Assembly: GCA_009733775.1 (NCBI GenBank)
Contig: WOGZ01000159.1
Coordinates: 1 to 64,000, forward strand
Direction of reading: 5' to 3'
DNA: 64,000 nt
Origin: Alectoria sarmentosa
Lineage: Eukaryota; Ascomycota; Lecanoromycetes; Lecanorales; Parmeliaceae
Under the pieces are notes generated by a model, which worked only from the letters and a program-made list of their open reading frames with translations, made no database searches and had not been told where the DNA came from. The number at the start of each line of letters is the position of its first letter. Within the stretch, counting starts at the first letter, position 1. Below, piece by piece: positions 26,366-37,732 of this stretch. A program made the position numbers and the translations under genes.

Positions 26366-28444
26366 ATGCCAACACAGCAACAACGGTCGCCGATGACTCA
26401 GATACCGCTGTTGAACAAGATGAAGCGTAAGCGTTCGCATGACCCTCCAGTGTCGCCACTTTTCGAATATCCTTCACCGAAGAGACGAACTGAAACTATG
26501 AGCCATGTTGAGATACCGACTGCCGAAATGCAAAGACTTATTCTACCTTGTCGGGAAGATCAAGTTGACAGGGAACCAATCTTAGACCAGACGAACCAGG
26601 GCCAAACTTTAACCGAGATGGAATGGGAGCGAGCTAACGAGAGCAGTCGTCTCCAAAACGGCCCGCCTGAAAAGCTCAACCAAAGCAACCTGGATCATCA
26701 TGGTAGTCACATAGGTCGGCTTTCTAAAATGATGACCGCTCCTGCAGCTCTTCCTGAGGCTATCGAAGCACAGTTCAGTCTTGAGATTCTTCTCAAACAC
26801 AGGGAAATGCGCCTGATTGAACAGGAGTTCGCAAAGTGCCAGATCGCGCTGGAGCAACTGCGTCGATGTCACATCTTTCCATATCCAGCCACATCGTCCA
26901 CGGTCAAAGGCATGCAAGCAGCGAGTACGGGTTCTGGCGCAGCGTACGAGAACCGGGCACTCTTTGCACCACCATGGGGTGTCGCCAACGGACCTTACAC
27001 ACGCCACTACGAGCGTTGGTTAATCCCTGACTCCGCTTTTGACGATTCCATTGTCGATTACATGCAAACGCCAACGTTCGGAGGAGAGTTTGTGCCAGAG
27101 AGAGCAACGAGGGGCTCGAAGGCGGAGAAAGGTACCGTTGCTGGCAAGTCGCGCTCCCAACGTGGTTCCAATGGAGCACGACTCAAAGCTCTTCCACACG
27201 GTTATCCAGAGCCCAAAGAGGAGAAGGGCCCAATGATCGTCAAGCGTTCGTCTGATGGAAAAATGGTAAAGCTGGTCTGCCTGGATTGTCGTCGCAGCAA
27301 TTTCAACAGTGCTCAAGGATTTATCAATCATTGTCGCATAGCACATTCACGACAATTCTTGAGTCACGATGCTGCTATTGAGGCGAGCGGCGAAGAGGTT
27401 GACTTGGACATGGAAGGAGGTTTGGGAGAGTCAAGTGGATCACAGGCTTCCGCTAGTGCGGGGCTAGTTCACCCACTGATCAGATCTGCCCTAGCTCGCA
27501 CCACGCCTGCCGACTCTGCAACATCTTCCTCACGGCGCAAGAAATCCCAGTCAGCTGGCACGCCAAAAGATCAACGACCAACAGCTACCAGCAGCGCTCG
27601 AGCCATGCCTACGCCGCGTCGGACTGGGTTCGGACTGCCAGAACACCACAAGACTGATTCTGTTCCATTCATTCCTTCTCCCCAAACTCCTCACCTATCT
27701 GCTCTGTTCGTAAGGATGGGTCGAGGTGGTGACTTGAACGAGATGGTCGCACAAGCAAAGACGAGTCCTGGAATTGATTTGTCGCTGTCAAGCGACGAGG
27801 AAGATGAGCAGGAGGAAGTGAGTCCCGCAAAACAGCTTGGTGCCTCTCAAAGCCGCAGCACTCGCGGTGTCGTCCAAAGTGATCACCTTGTTGCCCGCGC
27901 GACCAAATCTCCTACACCGTTGGAGCGATCACACACTCATCCCGGCGTCTCGAGTAATTCGTATAGGGTGGATCTGTTGCCCAGCATGAACAGGCACTAC
28001 GGCTATCAATCACCATTTCATGGCCGTGACGATCATCACCAAGACCACAATATGGTTATGCACGATATTGCTTCTCCTCTAAACCTTAGTCCGAATACCA
28101 TCGAGTCCCACACTGCGCCCAGCTTGGTTTCAGATGACGGCGAATGTGAAAACACATATTCGGAATCTGAGACCCCAAGCTCAGGAGAAGCTGATGATGA
28201 CGAAGATCATTACATACACGCTGAAGTGATAGATCACGATGAAATGGACTTGGGAGAGGGCAGCTCTCACGACCATCATCTGAGCCTAGGCGGAAAACCT
28301 CATGGTGCCGCTGCCGGGAGACGTTCTTCAGCGATGAGACATGCAAGTACAATACGAGATGAGGCAGGGGAGGATAGGCATGTTAGTTTTGCCAGCCCCG
28401 TGAGAAGGTTGAGGAAGGGTTCCAGGGCCAAGGATGAGGCGTGA
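26366..28444 (+). CDS. Ahc1-like C2H2 zinc-finger protein
   Basis: One uninterrupted exon of 692 residues from the ATG of MPTQQQRS; an in-frame ATG at 26300 would add 22 residues and cannot be excluded. After a basic KMKRKRSHD segment and a helical region (about residues 125-185) comes a conserved block ending in WLIPDSAFDD. Near residue 303 is a C2H2-type finger: LVCLDCRRSNFNSAQGFINH followed by CRIAHSR. This arrangement resembles the fungal Ahc1 family; yeast Ahc1 anchors the ADA histone acetyltransferase complex. The C-terminal half is low-complexity and Ser/Asp/His-rich with acidic runs, as in transcription cofactors. A chromatin role is inferred from the family. It converges on rsp5. Confidence 0.75.
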   Translation: MPTQQQRSPMTQIPLLNKMKRKRSHDPPVSPLFEYPSPKRRTETMSHVEIPTAEMQRLILPCREDQVDREPILDQTNQGQTLTEMEWERANESSRLQNGPPEKLNQSNLDHHGSHIGRLSKMMTAPAALPEAIEAQFSLEILLKHREMRLIEQEFAKCQIALEQLRRCHIFPYPATSSTVKGMQAASTGSGAAYENRALFAPPWGVANGPYTRHYERWLIPDSAFDDSIVDYMQTPTFGGEFVPERATRGSKAEKGTVAGKSRSQRGSNGARLKALPHGYPEPKEEKGPMIVKRSSDGKMVKLVCLDCRRSNFNSAQGFINHCRIAHSRQFLSHDAAIEASGEEVDLDMEGGLGESSGSQASASAGLVHPLIRSALARTTPADSATSSSRRKKSQSAGTPKDQRPTATSSARAMPTPRRTGFGLPEHHKTDSVPFIPSPQTPHLSALFVRMGRGGDLNEMVAQAKTSPGIDLSLSSDEEDEQEEVSPAKQLGASQSRSTRGVVQSDHLVARATKSPTPLERSHTHPGVSSNSYRVDLLPSMNRHYGYQSPFHGRDDHHQDHNMVMHDIASPLNLSPNTIESHTAPSLVSDDGECENTYSESETPSSGEADDDEDHYIHAEVIDHDEMDLGEGSSHDHHLSLGGKPHGAAAGRRSSAMRHASTIRDEAGEDRHVSFASPVRRLRKGSRAKDEA

Positions 28445-29555
28445 GCGTACGCTTCAAGAGGGGAACAATCTCAGTGATCCCAACACGTGCCAAAGAGCTT
28501 TGTGTGACGATACTATACCACAGATTGGGATATGATTTTTTAGCGACGGAGTCCAGGGTTTTGGGAGGGAGTCCGAGATGGTGGCCGTGTCGGATGGTTG
28601 CTCATGTGGCTTGCGTGGGCAAGATCAGCTCGAATATCTACTTCTCTTTATGCTTGATGTGAGTAGCACTACTGTATTCTAGACGACACATTGGTAGCAA
28701 GCTTGGCTGAGCAGAAGCTGCGTCGAAGCGGCTGGCTGGTATATATATTTCTTCATCCCACTCATCACCTGTTCCCAGCTTGCCATGTAACACCATTCAT
28801 CATGTTTGTTCTTGGCGAAATGATTTGAATCCTCAATGGTGCACGGTCAATGGACACCAGGGTCTGAATGAGGCGAAGATCCATGCGAACACAGCGATAG
28901 AAGCCATCCTGGTCAAAGATTCTACATTCGACCTGGCATCACTCAAGTCTTGACCCGGTGGGTGAAGTCAGTGGTCGTGGCAGCGGTGGACGAGCTGGGA
29001 GTGGAAGTCGTGCTTGGGGGAAAATTGAGATGTGTCGCGTTTTCATGGTATGTTCCCTGTCTTTCATGGCGGTTCGAGACATGGTGACGTGAATAGCTCG
29101 ATAGATGGCACGAATTTCAAGGCGTCGTTTTGTACTGGAAATACTTGGATAGGAAGGCGGCCTGACGTTAAAAGGCCGACAAGGTACTTTGGGAGGCCAA
29201 TGATGGGTGTTCGAGGAGAACAGAGTAAAACCCCCAGTTAGCTTCGGAGAAGCATCATGAACAACCAGCCACAAGATGAATGTTTCCAAAGGCCAGTATC
29301 CTATATCTCGTCATGAAAGAATGAAAGAATGAAAGAAAAAAGAAAGAAAGAAAAAAAAGAAAGAAAAAAAGAAAAATGAATGAATGAACGAATGAATGCT
29401 ATGTCTACGGCCAAGAACGCTGACTGCTGATTCCACCCAATCCCTATGGACAAAGATTTTGGTCGCGGGCTGCCTTTGCTGTATGCATGCCTCGAACCTT
29501 AAAACGCCTTCTCCAACGGCTCTGCTTGGTCGCTACTGTAGCTTCATCTGCTGGC
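28445..29555. other. Convergent intergenic region Ahc1-like / rsp5
   Basis: It holds the 3' ends of two convergent genes. A GAAA-rich purine tract of about 75 bases (29310-29385) followed by gaatgaatgaacgaatgaatg is the only structure seen. Confidence 0.5.
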
Positions 29556-32500
29556 CTACTCCTGTCCAAAACCAACAGTCTCCTCCACAGCAATGGTGAG
29601 CTTCCCCGAGAGATCTTCATAGTTCTTATAGTCTGGCAGATCCAACCGGTTGAAGCTGCATGCCATGTCAGTAAAGGCCAGATAAGCAAGGCTGGCGAAT
29701 ATCATCATCGTCCTTACCAGGTATGGGATTTAGGCAAGGCCTTGTCAGAACCGGATTTCTCAATCGTAAACCTTCTGGGACCGTCACTTCCTTGCAAATC
29801 CTTGAAGCCATTGACCGGTATCCGAGAGGTTCCAGTTGCGAATTGCAATAATCTAGACTTCTGCTCTGCGTCCCAACTTCGAATGCACTGTGAACTCGCA
29901 TCAGCAGCATTCTCAAATAAAGGAGACCCAACACTTACAGTCCAGAAATTCCTGATGACCTGATCTTGCTCGGTGTACCCTCTATAGTCTGTGTGCTTCT
30001 TCCAATCTTCGACATCAATATCTGCGATGCCTCCAATGAGCAGCTCCAGTTCACGTTCATCAAAAACATTGACAAGGTCTGGTGGGATGAGCTCGTTGAA
30101 GCCTGTAACGAATGCGTTGAACTGTTCTTCCACTCTTTTCTGGATTCTCCATTCGGTGATGAGCCTGCAAGGGAGTCAGCACAGGCCTGAAGTGCTTAAT
30201 GGTCTTTGAAAGGCGTACTCAATGTATTCCTTTTTGTTCTCGTTGGTCACTTCAATGTTCCTTCCATTAGGCTTCAAGTCGATGGTCTGAATCTCTCCAA
30301 AACTCTCATCTTCTGTCGAAAAGGTCGGCTCTATGACGCCTTCAATGTCGTTCTCCCTGCATACAACTTAGCCTCACAAACAGCACAGGAGACAGGGAGC
30401 CTTACAATGTCCAAGTCAGCGTTCTGTGAAAATCGACATCAACCCCCTCCATATCTGCGAGAGCAACTCTCTTCCGTAAGATCATCTTATAGAACGCGCC
30501 AATGAAGAATGCATCAAGAAAGCGTCGATGGAAGATGGCTAAGCCGACTACTCTTCCGATGAATTTGAAGTAGTTCAAATGTTCAGGGTTGATGCCAGAG
30601 TGAGGATTGATTTGAAGGGTATAGTTGTCGTGGGCAGAGTATTCGAAAAGGCAGTAGAAAGGATTAAACATTTCGTGAGACAACAAGAAAAAGAATTCTC
30701 TGCGCCAGGTCAGTTTCGTTTATGGGTGATTCATATAGTGTCAAGCTCACCTTGACAGTCCTCCATAATCCAGACCGTCTTCTCCATCGAACTTGATCAT
30801 CAATCGTTTCTTTAAATCATTGGCGTTCTGCCGCATGATCTCGGCATATGAGTCCTCAAAGATATGGTCTCTTCGAACCTTGACATGGCATTGACCAGAC
30901 AGTATCCGAAGAGCAGGCTGAGACCGGAAGTAGATAAGTTTACGTCGGAAATCCCGTTTGTACTGTGGAACGTTCTGGTCTAATGACGATGGCAATCGGG
31001 GGTCATCCCAGGTTGTTGTCTTTGTATTATGGTCTACAAAATAGACCCTTGCAGTATTGGTCAGGCGCATTTCCCATCCACTGGGCAGGGCACCTAATTG
31101 CGATACTGGCTGGGTTTGAATTGTGGTATTGTTGCCGCTTGGGTTTTGACCATACATGCGAATGTACTGCTGTCGACGAGGATCTACCCAGGTGGTGGTT
31201 CGCGTGTTATGGTCGACGAAATATGACCTGCCTTCGGGTGTGTGCCGTTGCTCCCATCCTGCAGGTAGCTCGCCGCTTCCAGCAGTGGTCGCACCGGTGG
31301 CCATCATAGACACTGCACTGGCAGTATTCGCGGATAAGGGCGGTGGCGTCTCCATCTGACTTGGTGAATTGGCCCCCGTACGATCCTCTGGCAGCATGCG
31401 GTTCTGATGTGCACGCCGCTCAAGCTGGGTGTTGGCCTCCATGGCTGACCGTTGATCTCTCTCATTGTAGGTAGTTGAGGGCCTCGTCCAAGTCGTAGTC
31501 CTCGTGTTGTGATCTACGTAGTAGGTCCTTCCTAGGTTATCCTCCCGCCTCTCCCAGCCTGCAGGCAACATTCCCTGATTATCTCTGAATGAGCTGAGGT
31601 GACCTGATCCGCTGGGTCCGGACTGATTGCTACCGTTCGCGTGGGGAGGATTGCCAGGCGGGACGCCTGGGGGGCTTGGATTTGGATGAGATGGAGCAGG
31701 ACTATGGGGCGGTGGATTGTCAGAGGGAATGTCGCTAGAAGGCCCGGCCGAGCCTACAGGTGATCTCGGGGCGGCTCCGTTAGATGTAGATGCTATACTC
31801 CCACCTCCTACGGATAATGACGAGCCGGGATGTCCGGCAGTGTTTGGCTGTGTAGCAGGCGGTCCAAGGTTTGTAGACAAGTTGACGATAAGCTTTCCGT
31901 GTACGATTAGATTGTCGTTGGACTTCTTGAGGTCTCGTGTAAGCATCTCTGGACGCTTCTTGTCAGTCTTTGAGCGGCTCATCTGGATTCATAATTGAGA
32001 AAAGAGCAAACACACCATCACCACCGATGTCCAAATCCATGACGGAACCGATTCGCACATTAATCACGCCGAGGAAGCCTTGATCCTTTTTCTTGAACTT
32101 TTTTTGATCAAATATCTGTATGGCCAGGATGCTTTCCTGCGACGCTCGCCTATCGCCTGTTAATATTCCCCACAGTAAGCCGTACTGCGAGGTATCCCTA
32201 CATGTCAAAACTCTCGTTCCAGTAAGGATTCAGCGTCTTCTTGATGACTGATGTAGTCCGAGTCTGCTCTCCTCCTATCGTAGCCACGGCGAATGGATCT
32301 GGGAATCCTATAAGAGCGTACATAAGTACGATGGAAGCAAAAGCTTGGAGGCTGGTCGTTGACTAACTGAAGACATCGCGTTTGTAGAGACCGTCGGCCG
32401 CAATTACTGCATCACATGAGCATCGCCTCAATTTTCATGTTCGGGCTATCTAGCAAACATACTGGTCACCCTCAAGTTCGGCGACCTGGTTTAAAACATT

Positions 32501-32561
32501 AGCAATGCACAATGAGCTCATCAGCAAAAGGTACGGCATACTGCGGCAAATCCGAATCCAT
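29556..32561 (-). CDS. rsp5: NEDD4-family HECT E3 ubiquitin ligase Rsp5/HulA
   Basis: Eleven exons: 32542-32561, 32463-32485, 32368-32406, 32202-32307, 32016-32149, 30751-31948, 30406-30699, 30219-30356, 29939-30164, 29718-29887 and 29556-29655, all with GT-AG borders and consistent phase, giving 815 residues (yeast Rsp5 has 809). The first five exons encode the membrane-binding C2 domain (IIAADGLYKRDVF, then FDQKKFKKKDQGFLG). A Pro/Ser-rich linker leads to three WW domains, each starting LP(A/S)GWE and ending TTTW-x-(R/D)P. The HECT domain follows; its catalytic cysteine is in KSHTCFNR (residue 783), and that codon is split by the last intron. The ligase ubiquitinates PY-motif adaptors and membrane transporters for endocytosis, among many targets; the A. 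nidulans orthologue is HulA. The five short 5' exons are placed by homology and phase. Confidence 0.95.
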
Positions 32562-33405
32562 GCTGCCTGAGCTTGACCAGGAGGTCGAAGAGGAATGTTG
32601 CTTCTTGAATGGCAGCCTTGGAAGAAAGAGGCGCCCAATACGGAAGCGGAGTGGGTTGGAGAAAGTGGTCGTCAAGGATTGAGGCTCGAGGGGGCTGTGA
32701 AATTGTGTCCGATGATGATCCGACTCTGTACAGCGACTACGTACATTTCATCGTAGCGTACTTTGGATTGCGAAGTAGCTGTACATGAACAATAGCAGAC
32801 ATCTCATCGAGAGAGCGACGTTGGTTCTGGTCAGAGTGACGGCACCAACGGAAAGTGCTTTCGATTTAATCGGTTTCCTTTCCCCTCTGCGCTGTTGCTC
32901 GGTTTTAGCACAGACAGTCAGCAGCCCTACGGGTAAGTTTACGAGTACTAGTACGGGACCTTCGTACGACTAAGGTAGGTACTCTGGTGACTTCACGTTG
33001 ATACCTATCACCATTACAGAACAACATCTCCGTCATCATTCAACATTGAGGATTGTTCTAAACACACGTCCTCAGTCAAGAACAATCCATAGATGCGTAC
33101 ATATATTGTCTTCCAAGCTCGAGTTCCCCGTAGAGCGATATCTACGTTATCCAGATATAATTTTGGCGGAGCAGGTTCCGACGCTGCAAAAAGGTGTTTC
33201 CTTTGTCCCCCTACTAATCTTCCCACAGTCACAGCTCATACCTCTCAACAAGATCGATTGTCACTGCTTTTCAGTCCCTGGATCTCGTTCCTGCAGATCA
33301 ATACTACCATCTGCGTCTGGACCGGTGACCTTGCGCATGCTTCGGTCTTCCTGTTCGTATGCAATACTGTAATGCCAATGACCAACTCGCCTTCTTTTGG
33401 ATATT
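32562..33405. other. Intergenic region rsp5 / pab2
   Basis: Both flanking genes are on the minus strand, so this is the rsp5 promoter and the pab2 3' region. Small open frames exist on both strands, but no gene or structured element is supported. Confidence 0.4.
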
Positions 33406-34288
33406 TCAGTATGGAGCGTAGCCCCGAGGTCGACCACGATATCCTCCGCGATATCCGCCTCGAGGGGCATATCCACGATCATATCCTCCGCCTCTATCAT
33501 AGCCTCCTCGCCCAAATCCACCTCGGCCGCGAGGAGGTCCTCCTGCACGCCCACCGCCACGACCACCACGAGTCATGCCTGGTAGATTAGTTCGCTTAGG
33601 GACAACCTGTGATGGTCTGAGTTATGCAGAACAAAATCCTTGGAAGGCGGTGATATACCTTTAGATTCCTGCCTCTGAACATGCTCTCGTTGAGGACCAG
33701 AGCTTGCGCAACAAGATTGGGCTCCGTGAATTCTACATACGCATAGCTGTGATTTGATTAGAATTGTATCTCTCTTGCTGCAGTACATGCAAGGCGCAGT
33801 GGGAAATGCAGATGGCTTGTAATGGAGTGGCCTTGGACTAGTGACTCACCCTTTGGGATGTCCCGTGAACTTGTCCAGCAGGATAGTGACCCTGTTGATG
33901 GAGCCGCAGCTTTGGAAATGTGCTTGGATCTCCTCTGGCGACGCGCCGTAATCCACATTGCCGACGAATATACTGCGCGCATCGATATCCTCCTTGTCCT
34001 CTCGCAAGTCATTGTCCTGTTGATCCAAAGATGCTTGCATTTCACGCAATTTTGCTGCCTCGGCTTCCATCTCGGCTACCCGTCTCTTCATCGCTGATAT
34101 TTCTTCCTGCATAACTTTTTATCAGCGCCCATTCTTTTACAGTCTTGCAAAGCCGCCGGCCTCCCCAGGAGCACGGTGCACAGGTCGTGGTAATGGATGT
34201 AGCGAAACATTCCATCTCTTACTTCATCGTCTCCACCTTCGTCCTTGATCTGGGAGCGCTCGTCTTCTACAACACCGTTGTCCGACAT
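33406..34288 (-). CDS. pab2: Pab2/PABPN1-type nuclear poly(A)-binding protein
   Basis: Four exons: 34223-34288, 33850-34106, 33659-33746 and 33406-33606, giving 203 residues. The order is an acidic N-terminus, a coiled-coil (EEISAMKRRVAEMEAEAAKL), one RRM, and an RGG-rich tail, the layout of vertebrate PABPN1 and S. pombe Pab2. The RRM has RNP2 as SIFVGNVDYG and RNP1 as GYAYVEF, the latter formed across an intron. The tail is made of RGG/RGGY repeats ending RGYAPY and is a likely substrate for arginine methylation (family knowledge). The protein binds poly(A) tails in the nucleus and couples polyadenylation with exosome-mediated RNA decay. The gene is divergent from ccz1 across 445 bp, which probably holds both promoters. 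Confidence 0.93.
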
Positions 34289-34733
34289 GATGAAGAAGTC
34301 ACCAAAGTGTTCTGCTCTTGTACTGATCCTTTCCTTCAAGCGTTCAGTCAAATCCTGGTTGTTGCGCTATGGGTTCAATAGCGATAAAACATGACCTGAG
34401 CAGAAGTTTTGAGGGAAGAAACACACACTCTGTCATGGACTGGACGAGGGAGGTGTGTGGGTGTGAACTCTGAAGAAGAGAAGCGAGAAGGGAATGAACT
34501 CCTTGATGTTGCACAAGGCTTAGCGTAAGTCTAGCGCTACAAGGATTTAGGTAAGTACTACTCTATTTCTACCGCTCGGTCTTCATTGTTAAACACTAAA
34601 GACTGATCGATCATGTCAGTGCTTGGCCAACATCTCCCGTTTGGAATCTATCTCCACATCCATCTTCTGATTTCTTAGATTTCTCGCCGAAGAAATATTA
34701 TCAGAGAAGGTTCCTTCAATTGCTCATCATGCG
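34289..34733. promoter_or_regulatory. Divergent promoter region pab2 / ccz1
   Basis: 445 bp between two divergently transcribed genes, so it must include both core promoters and 5' leaders. No specific element can be named from sequence alone. Confidence 0.5.
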
Positions 34734-37234
34734 ATGTCCGACCCTATTGCAGGCGTTGTTCCTGCAAGCCTCTCCTTTTTGGCCATATATAATCCTTCCT
34801 TGAGCAAATCTGACGATACTTTTCACGAACAAATTGTTTACTATTATTCGAGAGCCAACAATGCCCAGCGGAGCAGCAAGGCCAACGACAGTGTTGATGG
34901 CGAGGACACTAGAGAGGAGAGGAACGAGAAAGAACGACAGATTGGCCTCGCTCAAGGAATGGTGGAATTCGCAAAGTAATCGCGTCCTGAAGAGAAATGC
35001 GGCCTCATTGGCTGAGAGCGTTGTCAGGAGCTTCTCCAATGGCGATTCGGTAGATTCGATTGAAACAGAACAATCTCGAATCATCCTTCACGAGCTTGAG
35101 ACGGGTTGGTGGCTCTTAGCAGTATGCAGTCATGCCTTCGATCTTCCTTCCTTGACTGATTCGCATCGTACAGTCTGTAGATTTGACTCGCCTTCCGAGC
35201 TCCTCTGAGACAATCGTAAAGACCCAGTCCCTGAAGGGTGCAATCCCCATTGAGTATTCAGCTCGCGAAGTCTGTCCACCAGCTCTACTTCTGCAGCAGA
35301 TTCTCCGTGCGCATCAGATCTTCCTCCTACATCAAGCCTCTTCTATTGCCGAAATGTATACACGCGTCGGAAGATCTAAAATGTGCGGTTTCCTGAAACG
35401 GTTTTGGGATGCGTTCATTTGGAGCTGGGATGTGTTATTGCATGGCAACCCTGCGGTAGATATGTTCAACGGACTCAAGCTGGCCGCGGGCGGTGAACTG
35501 GGTATAGGCGTTGGAGAAGAAGATTGGGGTAGTGGGGAAAGAGAAGTCCTGGAAGGGTTTATTGGGAGGACCGAAGGCCTAGTCGATCTTGTCGTCGCGA
35601 GATTCGGTGACTCATCCCGTACGGGTCGAAACCCCTCCGCGAGCTCCTCAGCGACGCCGAGTTCACAAGACATTGATTCGGATTGGCAAGTCTCCGGAGA
35701 ACGTGTTCCAGGACCTGCTGATGGAATCATATTCTCGGGAATTGGCGCGTTAAGCAGACCTTCCGTAAGGAATCTTTCAAGTTGGATGGAGTGGCTGTAT
35801 ATGTATGGACAAGACAGCTATGGTGTTCGTGATAACCCATCATCCGCTCCCCGTCGAAAACGTAGAAAGATCCAGCCATGCAGCCCAGAATACAAAACGC
35901 CGACTCCGGGGACTCAAAATCAGCACAGGCGTGCCAATTTGCTACCTTCGCATGGACAGGGCTCAAGCAGCCTATCTGACCAAAGCATTGGAATCCCTGC
36001 GTCTCTTCTTATACCGGTCAGAGTGCGTGGAATCCAAGATCAAGAGCCTTTAAGCAGAAGAAAAGATGAACCAAGCAGTGATGAGCAAAGAGTGGCAAAT
36101 GGTACCTCGCAAGACTCTACGTACGGCACCGACATCATGTTTAAGTATCTAACGCTAGGAGTCTATGGATCAAGTTGGGGTATCCCATCTGGAAGACCGC
36201 CTATGAATCAACGAGTCTCGAGTCTTCGCAAAGAAGACAGCGGTAAGAATAGGCAGTTAACCTACTCTGACCAAGAAGGAACCAAGAGGGATATGGAGCT
36301 ACCAGGTGGTAATTTCTTGATTGGACTTCAAGGTCAGCTCGAGGAGGACTTGCAGATGTCAGAAGATGAACAAGAGACAGCGGCAGGGATAGATGGGGAA
36401 AGCGTGTCCGAAGAGGGAATAAAGCTGAGGAACAGGATAGTCATCAGGACCCTTTACGTTGAGCGAGCCAAAAGGAAAGCCGAAGAATCTGATGGATCCC
36501 AGGGCGACGAGGACAAGCCAGTGCATGAAGTCTATCGCGACCGACTACGAGTCGTGGTCTACGTCCAACAGCCGTTCATATTTACGTTGCTATTCGAGCT
36601 CCGGACTGACGCCCTCGCAATGCCATCATTCTACCGATCTCTGCACCACCAACTCGGGCCCTTGCAGCGTCCACTTCTCGCAAGTACATCACCCAGCAAA
36701 GTCTCGAAGCGATTGTGGGAAGCTGCCGCTCCGAAGAGTACCGCGTCTACGAAGAGTTCTCAGCCGATCTGCGACCTTGTCTATGACCCGGCGAGATTGA
36801 CAGTGCATACCACGATTCCGAACATCCCAGAGCCTGGGCCCTATCCTGGTGACAGCCAGGAGGCACCACCGTGGACTCGCGTCGAAGCTTTGAGCGTTCA
36901 TTCACAGATGTTGAATACATACAGCTCAACGCGCCGGCATATTTCAGAGCAGGAAAGGACCTCCAAGACCAGCAGACAATGGTGGGTGGTCTGGATGCGG
37001 CTGCCTCAAACGGGGCCCGGTCGGGGCACCGGGAGCGACGGCTTTCGTGAAGCCTTCCTTATAAGGAAAGCAAGTGACTACGTTCCGCCTGCAGCGAGGA
37101 AGTCGAGTAGCAGATTTGGGAGAGAAGTGAGCGGACCTGGCGTAGCTGGAGGATGGGGCCCTGGGAAGCTGGCAGAGGGCATTGGAATCGATGCCAGGCA
37201 GTACATTGAGGGTCTCCTTAGCCTCAATCGATAG
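34734..37234 (+). CDS. ccz1: Ccz1, subunit of the Mon1-Ccz1 Rab7 exchange factor
   Basis: Three exons: 34734-34975, 35028-35121 and 35174-37234 (two 52-nt introns), giving 798 residues. The N-terminus, with GVVPASLSFLAIYNPSLS and then ETEQSRIILHELETGWWLLA, is the first longin-type domain of fungal Ccz1. The exon 3 start, SVDLTRLP, continues it. The conserved block IAEMYTRVGRSKMCGFLKRF and the later second longin-like and C-terminal segments match the long fungal form. Ccz1 with Mon1 activates Ypt7/Rab7 on late endosomes, vacuoles and autophagosomes, driving vacuolar fusion and autophagy; in plant-pathogenic fungi the complex is needed for infection (established for several species). The middle carries basic (RRKRRK) and Ser-rich low-complexity sequence. 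I chose the exon 1 acceptor (gttgtcag) because it restores the conserved EFAKSFS junction. Confidence 0.93.
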
Positions 37235-37428
37235 CCCCGCTAGTGACTGAGAGTTGCCAACAACTTCCGAGAATCGTCAACAAAGATGCCTTGTACTTTC
37301 AAGTAAATTTTATCTTTCCAGCTTCACCATAGCCAGTCGTTGCCCAATCGCCCTTGAGTCAGTGATCTGTATTTGGGCTGGGTTTCATATCTCGCTCGAT
37401 TGGGGAAATCCCTTTTTAACGGGTAGTA

Positions 37429-37639
37429 AATTCTGGCCTGCTGGGTCAAATTGCCTTCGTGATTTACACCTGCTGTTTTAAGACACCTCGTCGAAAGATC
37501 CAATTGAGCGGAAGTCTGTACATCGACTGGTTGTACATCTTTTTGATGGGAGGCATATTCTGCCCTGCTGGGTCAAACTGCCTTCGTGATCTACATCTGC
37601 TGGGTTAAGACGCCCCACAGAAAGATCCAGTCGGGAAGC
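37429..37639 (+). repeat. Diverged local duplication, two copies of about 83 bp
   Basis: The segment 37430-37513 (ttctggcctgctgggtcaaa, then gccttcgtgat and further) recurs at 37558-37639 (tctgccctgctgggtcaaac, then gccttcgtgat and further), with a 127-bp period and scattered substitutions. It lies between ccz1 and the following unrecognised ORF. Confidence 0.8.
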
Positions 37640-37685
37640 ATTCCTTTGTTAGGAAGCATTCTTTTGCTGAGAAGCATTCCTTCTA
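37635..37685 (+). repeat. Three tandem 18-bp units (gaagcattc...)
   Basis: Copies of gaagcattc(c/t)ttt start at 37635, 37653 and 37671, exactly 18 bp apart, just upstream of the ORF at 37733. Confidence 0.85.
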
Positions 37686-37732
37686 GTCTCCGTTAGTAAT
37701 GTCTTGAAGAATGTAAAAAGCAGGTCATCTCT

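Noticed and set aside
37635..37685. CRISPR-like spaced repeats
   Set aside because: Three 18-bp tandem units without unique spacers in a eukaryotic intergenic region; simple tandem duplication.
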